From NCBI GenBank assembly GCA_002747325.1, contig PDOZ01000029.1, forward strand, positions 34,566 through 98,565: a stretch of DNA of 64,000 nucleotides, written 5' to 3'. The notes under the pieces are model-generated. The model saw only the letters and a program-made list of their open reading frames with translations, did no database searches and had not been told where the DNA came from. Each line of letters starts with the position of its first letter. The first letter of the stretch is position 1. The DNA comes from Rhodobacterales bacterium. Its GTDB lineage: Bacteria > Pseudomonadota > Alphaproteobacteria > Rhodobacterales > Rhodobacteraceae. Below are positions 55,081 through 62,686 of this stretch, piece after piece. The position numbers and the translations under genes were made by a program.

Positions 55081-57204
55081 ATGAAAATTGCACCTAATCA
55101 ACGTCAGGAACTGGACTTCCTCCGGGACACGCTGGACAATCTGGGAAAAACCGCTGGCCGCGATAGCCGGCAAACCTTTCGCGAATTGCGCTACCGTCTG
55201 GACAGCTGGGCCGCGCGGGTAGCGGTGATCGGTCAGGTCAAGGCCGGGAAGTCGACCTTCCTTAACGCATTCCTGCACAATCACGATTTCCTGCCCTCTG
55301 ATGTCAATCCATGGACATCGGTGGTCACAAACATTCGCATCAACCTGCCCAACGATCCGATTTCGGGCGGCAATTTCAAATTCTTTGCCGAACGCGACTG
55401 GAACGAGATCGTTGCAGGGGAATCGAAGATCCGCAAGCTCACCGAACAGCTTCTGCCGGGCTTCGATACGGCATTGCTGCGCCGTCAGAGCGAGGAGATG
55501 CGCACGCGCGCGGAAGCCCAGTTAGGCATGAATTTTACCAAACTGCTGGGCCAGACGCACGAATACGATTATGTCACCTCGGACCTGCTCAAGGCCTATG
55601 TTTGCGCCGGTCCCGGCACGACCGTACACGGCGCGAATGTCGAAACCATCGGTCGCTATTCAACGCTGACCAAGGTCGCCAATCTCTACATGCGCCTGCC
55701 GGAATTTCAGGTTCCGACCATCATTACCGACACGCCCGGCGTCAACGATCCGTTTCTGGTGCGCGATGAATTTACCTGTCGCAGTCTCGACAAATCCGAC
55801 GTCTTTGTCGTCGTGCTGTCGGCGCATCAACCGCTGACCGATGTCGACGTTGCCCTGATCCGCATCCTCGCCAAACAGGACTACAAGGATGTCTTGATCT
55901 TCATCAACCGGATCGACGAGCTGGACGACTACGACACGGACGTGCCGCGTGTGCTGGAAGATGTGAGCCTGCGGTTGCACCGGGCCATTCCCGACATGGA
56001 GTTCTCCATCGTCGTCGGCTCCGGTTATATGGCCGATCTGGTAATGCAGACGGGTGAGGAGGCCGAAGCCGAGCGCGAAGCGCTGGATGATGTCCGGCTG
56101 GCCCGGTATCTCAAGACGCGTTACGGCCATGTGCCCGCGGAACGCGACGACCGGCTGTGGCTCGCCTCGGGCATCGACGCGGTCAAGGCTGAAATTTCCG
56201 ACGTGATCGACAACGGCGTGGGGCGGCAGCAACTGGCTCAGATCGGCAGCGACATCCGCGCCGAACTCGAAGGGGTGTTGTTCGTCAACCGCCGCGAGCG
56301 GGAAACACTGCGCACCCAGATCGCACATATCAATGGCGAAGTCGCGCTGCTGGCCGTCGAAGAAATGCAGGAGCAGATCGACGACATCAAGAAGTTCCAG
56401 TCCGATCTGGAACAGCATGTTGATATGGCCGAAGGGCAGATTGACAAACTGGTCAACAAAGCCTGGGCGCGGCTGGAAGGCCGGTTGCTTTCGACAATCG
56501 AGACATTCGTCGACGATCAGAAGGAAGCGTTCGAGGAGCATATCTTCGCGAACACCGTGCGCGGCGCCGCCAAAAAGAGCCTGAATGTCGATCTCTTGCC
56601 GTTGCAGAGCGCAATGGAAGAGGAAGTCAGCAAGGCGTGGAACACTTCGCGGAGCGGCACGGATGTGATCCTCAACAACTGTCTGGTTGCCTGCCGCAAC
56701 ATGCTGAAAGACAAATTCGACGAAGAGGGCGAAAGCATCACGCTGGACAACCTGCCGCATGACAGCTTCGTTTCGACCCTGACGCTCGCCAAGCGGTCGC
56801 TTCAGGTGGAGATGATGAGCAAGCGCAGCTGGGCTTTCTGGCGCAAACCCGAATTCGACGTCAACAAGATGGTCGCGGCCCTGCGCATCATCGCCGCTGA
56901 GGAACTGCGCCCGGCGATGGAGAAGATCCTTGCCGCTTTCAACGAAGCTCAGGTCGAGCGGGCCTCGGCAGGCACCGATCGTATCCGCGTTGTGCTGCGC
57001 ATGTCTGATACATCGCTGAACGAGCGCATTCGCAGTTTGAAAAAAGAAATGATCGAATACCAGAAGGTCGCAACCGATCCGGACTTCCGGCAAAGTGTCG
57101 TGATGCGCGTTCAAAGTCAGATGGAAGTGATCGAACGCCGTCTTATCAACCTATCCGCCATCGAGAGCTCCCTGATGCGCTCATCCATAGAAAGGGCTGC
57201 CTGA
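55081..57204 (+). CDS. Large dynamin-like GTPase L2
   Basis: The 707-residue paralogue of L1 has G1 GQVKAGKS (residues 51-58), LPSDVNPWTSV, G3 DTPG (217-220) and G4 NRID (276-279), followed by a long helical region. The helical part contains a coiled-coil-like stretch with Glu/Gln/Lys (about residues 410-465). Its tryptophan-rich stretch (KRSWAFWRKPEF) near the C terminus is weaker than in L1 and L3. It begins nine bases after S1 and is followed by S2. Confidence 0.88.
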   Translation: MKIAPNQRQELDFLRDTLDNLGKTAGRDSRQTFRELRYRLDSWAARVAVIGQVKAGKSTFLNAFLHNHDFLPSDVNPWTSVVTNIRINLPNDPISGGNFKFFAERDWNEIVAGESKIRKLTEQLLPGFDTALLRRQSEEMRTRAEAQLGMNFTKLLGQTHEYDYVTSDLLKAYVCAGPGTTVHGANVETIGRYSTLTKVANLYMRLPEFQVPTIITDTPGVNDPFLVRDEFTCRSLDKSDVFVVVLSAHQPLTDVDVALIRILAKQDYKDVLIFINRIDELDDYDTDVPRVLEDVSLRLHRAIPDMEFSIVVGSGYMADLVMQTGEEAEAEREALDDVRLARYLKTRYGHVPAERDDRLWLASGIDAVKAEISDVIDNGVGRQQLAQIGSDIRAELEGVLFVNRRERETLRTQIAHINGEVALLAVEEMQEQIDDIKKFQSDLEQHVDMAEGQIDKLVNKAWARLEGRLLSTIETFVDDQKEAFEEHIFANTVRGAAKKSLNVDLLPLQSAMEEEVSKAWNTSRSGTDVILNNCLVACRNMLKDKFDEEGESITLDNLPHDSFVSTLTLAKRSLQVEMMSKRSWAFWRKPEFDVNKMVAALRIIAAEELRPAMEKILAAFNEAQVERASAGTDRIRVVLRMSDTSLNERIRSLKKEMIEYQKVATDPDFRQSVVMRVQSQMEVIERRLINLSAIESSLMRSSIERAA

Positions 57205-57217
57205 GCAGTAAACTGAG

Positions 57218-58021
57218 ATGTTCTTCAAACCTTTGAAAAATACGACCCGGATTGTGATTTGTGGCGAGGTGAACGCGGGTAAATCAACGGTTCTGAACGC
57301 ATTGATGAGACAGCGATTGCTGCCGGATAATCTCGGCGCAACGATCCGTCCGGCGGTATCCGTCAGATGGCAACGCGAGGCGGGGATCACAGCATGGTTC
57401 CCGGATGGCATATGCCGCACCATCGCGCCCGGCGACCTGGATGCGCTGCGCGGTGCGGAATACATTGTGATCAACAGCAACATGCAGCATTTGCGGCCCT
57501 TCGAGTTGGTCGAGTTGCCGATGACAACTGCGGACGATCTGACGAAGGACGACTTTGCCAACGTGCAATCGGCGGCGGGGCTTTTATGGGTCACGATCGC
57601 CTCTCAGGCATGGCGTCTGACGGAACGTCGCATTCTTGACGAATTGGCGCATGTACGCCCGGCCCACGGGCTGCTGGCCATTTCACGCGCGGACAAGTTG
57701 CGCCGGGAAAGCGATCTCGCCAAGCTGAAACAACGGGTCGCAACAGAAACCCTTGATTACTTTGACTCGGCGCATTTCTGTCGCGGCAGCCCCGATTTGC
57801 TTGAGCAGTCCATCCATTCCCGCGAGGCTTGGGAACAAACCGGAGCGCCCGGAATGCTGACCGAGATGGAACGCATTGCGGCGGAAAAGCGTGATATCAT
57901 AGGGAAGGCAACGCCAAAAAACCGGCACGGAAAAGCCATGATTGCCCGGATGGAAAACCACGAAATTTCCACAATAGAGGCACAAACCCACCCAAATGTC
58001 TCAATACGTTCAACAATGTGA
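57218..58021 (+). CDS. Small dynamin-type GTPase S2, degenerate G3
   Basis: The 267-residue protein has an intact P-loop GEVNAGKST (residues 16-24) and G4-like SRADK, but at the G3 position the DTPG of its relatives reads ELPM (residues 99-102), so the DxxG Asp and Gly are lost. The motif TIASQAWRLTE is kept. There is little sequence after the GTPase domain. It probably binds nucleotide but hydrolyses poorly or not at all. A 147-base gap follows before L3. Confidence 0.83.
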   Translation: MFFKPLKNTTRIVICGEVNAGKSTVLNALMRQRLLPDNLGATIRPAVSVRWQREAGITAWFPDGICRTIAPGDLDALRGAEYIVINSNMQHLRPFELVELPMTTADDLTKDDFANVQSAAGLLWVTIASQAWRLTERRILDELAHVRPAHGLLAISRADKLRRESDLAKLKQRVATETLDYFDSAHFCRGSPDLLEQSIHSREAWEQTGAPGMLTEMERIAAEKRDIIGKATPKNRHGKAMIARMENHEISTIEAQTHPNVSIRSTM

Positions 58022-58168
58022 TCTTCGCATCTTTCGGATCAGAAAGACCCGGAGCGGCGGTCGCGCGCGCTTCATGGTGGGGCGTCGCAGAATACATGGA
58101 GGGTAGGGCTCGGTCCGGCAAGACCGATCATCGGCTGAACCTTCCGGAGCGGAGCAGAGGGAACGAAG

Positions 58169-60253
58169 ATGAAGGATATTGCACTTGAGACCGCATCAGA
58201 TGGGGCAGAAGCCGGCGCGAAAAAACCGTTGAATCGCGAGCTTCTGACCATGGGGTCTGAAACCATCCGGCCGTTCTTTGCAACGCTCGACAAACTGAAG
58301 TCGGATCTGCAAGCCCGGATCAGCAAGGGCGACCCGTTTCTGACGCGCAGGCTGAACGCGCTTATTCGCAGGATTGACAAATTCGAAGCCTCGGTGACGC
58401 TGGTCGGTCAGGTCAAGGCCGGCAAAACCGCCCTTGCCAATGTGATGAGCGGCAATGTTGGCCTTTTGCCTTCTGACGTAAACCCCTGGACTTCGGTTGT
58501 GACCTCGCTGCACATCAACGCACGCAACGCCGATCCGAAAACCCGCGCGGCGTTCAATTTCTTCGACGACCACGAATGGGATACGATGGTCAAGGGCGGC
58601 GGACGTTTCGGAGAGCTTGCGGGCCGTGCCGGTGCCGACGACGAAATGGAAAAGCTGCGTCGCCAGATTGAAGAGATGCGCGAAGCCGCCCGCGAGCGGT
58701 TGAGCGGCAAATTTGAAGCGCTGCTGGGCAAGACCCACAAATACGGCTACGTCGATCCGGAGTTGATGGAGCGTTATGTTTGTCTGGGCGACCCGGATGA
58801 ACTCGAATTTAACCCGGAAAGCCAGCAGGGACGGTTCTCTGATCTGATCAAATCGGCCGAGATTTGGCTGGATGCGCCGGAACTGGGCGGCTCTCTTCTG
58901 GTGCGCGACACGCCGGGGGTCAACGATACCTTCATGGTGCGTGAGCAGATCACCATTCGCGCGCTGCGTGGCTCCAAGGTCTGTGTGGTTGTTCTGTCGG
59001 CGCATGAAGCGCTGAACACGACCGACCTTGCGCTGACCCGCCTGATTTCCAACTACGAAAACCGCCAGTTGATTCTATTCGTCAACCGTATCGACGAACT
59101 GGCGCGCCCCGGAGAACAGGTGCCCGAAATCCGTGACAGCATCCGCTCGACATTGAAGCGTTATAAAGCGCTCAAAGATGTCAGTATCATTTTTGGCAGC
59201 GCCCGTTGGGCCGAGATGGCCCTGACCAGCGATTATTCATTGCTGGACGAAGAGGCGGAAGCCGCCGCCAAGGACTGGGCGGCACAAAAAGAGTTCAAGC
59301 GGGAAAAAGACCGCGACCGGCTGTTCTGGAGAATGTCGGGCGTCCCCGAACTGATGAAGCAGATCAACGAACGCATCGTCGAAGATTCCGGGCAGCGCCA
59401 TCTGGCCTCGATCCTGCTGGCAATGCAGAATATCTCGAACGAGATTTCGATCAGAAATGCGCTTGGAATCAACGCAAAAGCCAACCGGAAACCGCCCAGC
59501 ATCAATATTTCCGAGCTTCGCCATGAGGTGAATGACGTCGCCAAAGACGCGCAGGAAAAGCTGGAAGTCATGCTCGCAACGCTGCGGGACGACAATCTGA
59601 TGCCGGCTCTGAACAAGGTGAAAAGCGATTACGTGGACCGTGCGCAAGCCGCGCTTCTGGAACATCTGCGCTCAAACGCGCAGGATGAAACCTGGAAGTT
59701 CAACTCTTCCGGGCTGCGGCTGGTTCTGCGTACCAGCTATGACCGCTTTGCCGCAGATACAAAGACCGCAGTCGAAGGGCATTTTGACGACACCGCAGAC
59801 CGGCTGAGCGGAATATATATCGACACGCTCGGCGCTCAGGTTGATGGTTTTGAAATCCATCCGCCGATGGTTCCGAAGGTGCCGCCGCCGGTCGGGTTGG
59901 GTAGAACCATTGCGATTGACCTTAGCGGCAACTGGTGGAGCCGCTGGTGGAAGCGCCGCCGGGGCCTAAACAACCATGCCGCAGAATACAGAGCGCTGAT
60001 TGATGAAGAGATCAACACGATCATCGTCGATCTGAGGGACACTCAGGTCCGCGACATGTTTGCAGATATTGAGGCGGTGCTTGCGCAATTCCTGACCGAG
60101 CAGACCCAGTCCATCCTTGATCTGGTGCGCAGCATTTCGATGCACGCCCCCAATGCGGACGACGCGCAGGAAGAGGCACACGACTTTACGGCCATGTATA
60201 AAGCCGCTCTTGAGCTGATGGACGAAAACGCGACACAGGCGGGGAGGGAGTGA
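58169..60253 (+). CDS. Large dynamin-like GTPase L3
   Basis: The 694-residue paralogue has G1 GQVKAGKT (residues 80-87), LPSDVNPWTSV, G3 DTPG (247-250) and G4 NRID (306-309), and a helical C terminus. A tryptophan/basic stretch IDLSGNWWSRWWKRRRG (583-599) matches the equivalent in L1 and is a good membrane-contact candidate. It has a longer N terminus than L1 and L2. The S3 start is one base after its stop. Confidence 0.88.
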   Translation: MKDIALETASDGAEAGAKKPLNRELLTMGSETIRPFFATLDKLKSDLQARISKGDPFLTRRLNALIRRIDKFEASVTLVGQVKAGKTALANVMSGNVGLLPSDVNPWTSVVTSLHINARNADPKTRAAFNFFDDHEWDTMVKGGGRFGELAGRAGADDEMEKLRRQIEEMREAARERLSGKFEALLGKTHKYGYVDPELMERYVCLGDPDELEFNPESQQGRFSDLIKSAEIWLDAPELGGSLLVRDTPGVNDTFMVREQITIRALRGSKVCVVVLSAHEALNTTDLALTRLISNYENRQLILFVNRIDELARPGEQVPEIRDSIRSTLKRYKALKDVSIIFGSARWAEMALTSDYSLLDEEAEAAAKDWAAQKEFKREKDRDRLFWRMSGVPELMKQINERIVEDSGQRHLASILLAMQNISNEISIRNALGINAKANRKPPSINISELRHEVNDVAKDAQEKLEVMLATLRDDNLMPALNKVKSDYVDRAQAALLEHLRSNAQDETWKFNSSGLRLVLRTSYDRFAADTKTAVEGHFDDTADRLSGIYIDTLGAQVDGFEIHPPMVPKVPPPVGLGRTIAIDLSGNWWSRWWKRRRGLNNHAAEYRALIDEEINTIIVDLRDTQVRDMFADIEAVLAQFLTEQTQSILDLVRSISMHAPNADDAQEEAHDFTAMYKAALELMDENATQAGRE

Positions 60254-60254
60254 C

Positions 60255-61487
60255 ATGACTTCTGATACCATGACCAAACGCTATGTGACTCAGACTCAGT
60301 TTGACCGTCTTGCCGATTGGAGCATGCGCAAGCCCGTGATCGCACTCATGGGGGAATTCAGCTCTGGAAAATCGACCCTGATGAACCTGTTGATCGGGCA
60401 GGATATCCTGCCAACTCAGGTAACGGCGACACGGCTTCCGCCCGTCTGGCTGACCTATGGCACCGACGCGCCGTATCGCATGGATCACAATGGCCGTAAG
60501 CACAAGGTCAACCTGAAGAACCACGATTCCATTCCAATTCGGACAACCAGTTATATCCGCCTTTTCATTGAGGCCGACATCCTGAAGCAATGCGATCTGA
60601 TCGACACGCCCGGGATCTCTGACCCCAGCATCAAGATGGAATACTGGATTCGCACCATCCGTTACGCCAACGCCGTAATGTGGTGTACCCATGCCGGACA
60701 GGCCTGGCGCGAGAGCGAACGCGGGGCCTGGGAATCGCTTCCGGCCCGTTTGCGGGAAACCTCGATCCTGCTCGTCACACGCAAGGACAAGATCACCAGC
60801 GAACGCGACCTGCTGAAAATCCAGCGCAGGCTGGAACGCGAAACGCAGGACCTGTTCAACACGCGCATGTTTATTTCCCTGACCAATGCCCTCAAGGCCG
60901 TTGAGCAAAAGGATGACGAGGCGTGGGAAAAGAGCGGCGGCAAGGATTTCAAGGAAATGCTCGAGAAAATCGTCGAGGGCATCTATGTGCAACGCAGTTA
61001 CATGCTTTCGCGCTATGTAGTCGGCACCGCCCCGGCGGTACAACCGCCCCAGCCGGACGCACAGGAACCCGCAATTCCCGCGGCAAGCGCAGGCATGGAA
61101 AGCGCCGCCGAAAACGGGGCTGACACCGAAGCGCGAAACGGCGTTGCCGCGGATGCGCCTGACATGAACGATTATCGCCTGAGTAATCTGAAGGCGTATC
61201 ATGAGAATTATTCAAACGTCAGCCTGTCAGATTATCGCCTGAAAAACCCGTCTTTGTATGGGGCGGCGGAACCGCGAAATTCGGCGCCAACGCCAAGCGT
61301 ATCCGAAAGCCGCAATGAGGCACCGGCAGGCACGAGCAGAACGGAAAAAATTCGTGCCGTATGCGCGCAAATTCGCAAACAATACGACATGCCGAAAACC
61401 GCAGCCCCTTCTCAGGCCGCTGAGGATGTAGTCGACGAAATGAACGAGGATGCTGCTGTAATACGGCAAGCGAGAGAGACAGTGTAG
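60255..61487 (+). CDS. Small dynamin-type GTPase S3 with variable C-terminal tail
   Basis: The 410-residue protein has G1 GEFSSGKS (residues 33-40), VTATRLPPVWL, G3 DTPG (117-120), CTHAGQAWRESE and G4 TRKD (175-178). After the GTPase domain, roughly residues 255-400 are Ala/Pro/Glu-rich, with a short duplicated DYRL (in NDYRLSNLKAY and SDYRLKNPSLY). This tail looks disordered and may recruit partners. It is the last gene of the cluster. ATG at 60270 is an alternative start. Confidence 0.85.
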   Translation: MTSDTMTKRYVTQTQFDRLADWSMRKPVIALMGEFSSGKSTLMNLLIGQDILPTQVTATRLPPVWLTYGTDAPYRMDHNGRKHKVNLKNHDSIPIRTTSYIRLFIEADILKQCDLIDTPGISDPSIKMEYWIRTIRYANAVMWCTHAGQAWRESERGAWESLPARLRETSILLVTRKDKITSERDLLKIQRRLERETQDLFNTRMFISLTNALKAVEQKDDEAWEKSGGKDFKEMLEKIVEGIYVQRSYMLSRYVVGTAPAVQPPQPDAQEPAIPAASAGMESAAENGADTEARNGVAADAPDMNDYRLSNLKAYHENYSNVSLSDYRLKNPSLYGAAEPRNSAPTPSVSESRNEAPAGTSRTEKIRAVCAQIRKQYDMPKTAAPSQAAEDVVDEMNEDAAVIRQARETV

Positions 61488-61975
61488 CGAGTTGAATTGA
61501 AAAATGCAGGCAAGACGTCAAATATGTCTACCCACATTTATTCTTACACGGACCAGGCTGAGCCATCAGAACGGTCTGCATGTCGGGTATGAAGCGGGTT
61601 CTGGGCACATACCCGAAACGGCAGCGATCAAGCTTTCCGCCGGGTTGCGGAGCGTGTTGAAAAGCGCAAAGGCACCGACGCTTTGCTTCAATGAGCCCGT
61701 TCAGAGACAACCAAACCAGCGGGGCAGAACAGGAGGCCGAGGTGTCGAGGCGCATAAACGCCAGAGCGCCCCTGCACCCCGAACCGACTGCCTCAACCGA
61801 TTTGCCAGAACACGCGGCGCCCCGCGCCCTGTCTTGCAACAAAACGCGTCACGCCGGGCAATTCCCCGCCGTGACCCCTTAATGGCGCAACACCTGTTCC
61901 AACACCTGTTTACGCCTCAACTCGCCGGAAAAACACACCTTGATCCTCCGGCTTTGCCCCGAAAAGGAAATGAAA
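61488..61975. other. 488-base intergenic region after the dynamin cluster
   Basis: Open frames exist on both strands but their codons (AGA, AGG, ATA frequent) and composition do not look like this genome's genes, and no family is recognised. It may hold a degenerate gene; a short minus-strand stretch around 61.63-61.75 kb reads as protein-like in one frame but is broken by stops. No terminator or promoter stands out. Confidence 0.45.
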
Positions 61976-62377
61976 ATGTCACTTGATAAAGCTCTTCAGA
62001 CCGCAATGTCGGGCATTCCCGAATGTCTGGCCTCAGGCTATGTTGATATGGATACCGGCATGCTGCTTGGCGTGCAAACGGTTGACTCGCACCCGCAAGA
62101 AGTCCTCGACCTTCTCGCAGCGGCAACTGCGGACCTGTTTCAGGGCGCGTCGGTCGTGCAGATTGAACAGATCTTCAAAAACGCCCGTGGCACTCAAAAC
62201 GATGACCATTATTTCAATGAAATCCTCGTGTTCTCGGACAACCTGATCCACATGTTCATGCGGGCCAAACAATATCCGGGCCACGTTTGCACCTTCGTAT
62301 GCCGCCGGAGCGCGAACCCCGGAATGGTAATGACCAAAGCACGGATGGCTCTGGACAACGTATCCGGCGCCCTTTGA
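61976..62377 (+). CDS. Small protein with predicted Roadblock/LC7-like fold
   Basis: The 133-residue protein reads as helix, two strands, helix, three strands, helix: opening helix, GYVDMDTGMLLGV, HPQEVLDLLAAATADLF, EILVFSDN, IHMFMRAK, TFVCRR, and ANPGMVMTKARMAL. This is the Roadblock/LC7 order, and the last helix resembles it closely. Such proteins regulate small GTPases (MglB) or scaffold kinases. The ATG at 61976 follows AAAAGGA by seven bases; one at 61970 is also in frame. It lies between the dynamin cluster and a globin fusion. The fold is my inference. Confidence 0.6.
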   Translation: MSLDKALQTAMSGIPECLASGYVDMDTGMLLGVQTVDSHPQEVLDLLAAATADLFQGASVVQIEQIFKNARGTQNDDHYFNEILVFSDNLIHMFMRAKQYPGHVCTFVCRRSANPGMVMTKARMALDNVSGAL

Positions 62378-62476
62378 TCCGATCAGAGAACGCGAACAAG
62401 GTTCGTCCCGCCTGACGCGGTGCCGTTGAGTTTCGGGGCCATGCCTCGGCGACACATGACAGGTTTTCATGAAGAC

Positions 62477-62507
62477 CCCGGCTTGCAGCGCAGGCCGGGG
62501 CCTTTTG
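62477..62507 (+). terminator. Rho-independent terminator after the Roadblock-like gene
   Basis: CCCCGGCTTGC (62477-62487) and GCAGGCCGGGG (62491-62501) form an eleven-pair stem with one G-U pair and an AGC loop, followed by CCTTTT. It lies 100 bases after the stop and so suggests the Roadblock-like gene and the globin fusion are separate transcription units. Confidence 0.88.
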
Positions 62508-62635
62508 ATCTGAAATGCTACCTCATTCACAATTTGGACACGCATACCGCCGGGCAAGGCAATCGGTTCAACCGTCGTGAAATGGTCACTTCGGAAACGA
62601 TGCAGGAACACAATTCAGCCGGAATTAAGGCGCAT

Positions 62636-62667
62636 AATAAGGTTAATAAATCGCAGCAAACCTTATT
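62636..62667. promoter_or_regulatory. Perfect nine-base inverted repeat upstream of the globin fusion gene
   Basis: AATAAGGTT (62636-62644) is mirrored by AACCTTATT (62659-62667) with 14 bases between. It ends 20 bases before the ATG. The following TTTGCATTT (62667-62675 region) partly resembles an NsrR half-site (ATGCATTT). A regulator of the globin gene could bind here; this is inference. Confidence 0.5.
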
Positions 62668-62686
62668 TGCATTTGGAGTGGAAACA

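Larger units (their letters stand above)
62378..62686. other. 309-base intergenic region before the globin fusion gene
   Basis: It holds the terminator at 62477-62507, an inverted repeat at 62636-62667 just before the next gene, and a GGAG ribosome site at 62675-62678. The inverted repeat overlaps or abuts the likely translation-start region. I see no gene in it. Confidence 0.7.

Noticed and set aside
58022..58168. Hairpin TCGGTC/GACCGA in the S2-L3 gap as a terminator
   Set aside because: The six-pair stem at 58110-58127 has no T run, so it is more likely incidental and the operon may run through.
61691..61882. Small 63-residue open frame
   Set aside because: It has rare codons (AGA, AGG, ATA), no ribosome site and no similarity I can recognise; it is probably chance.
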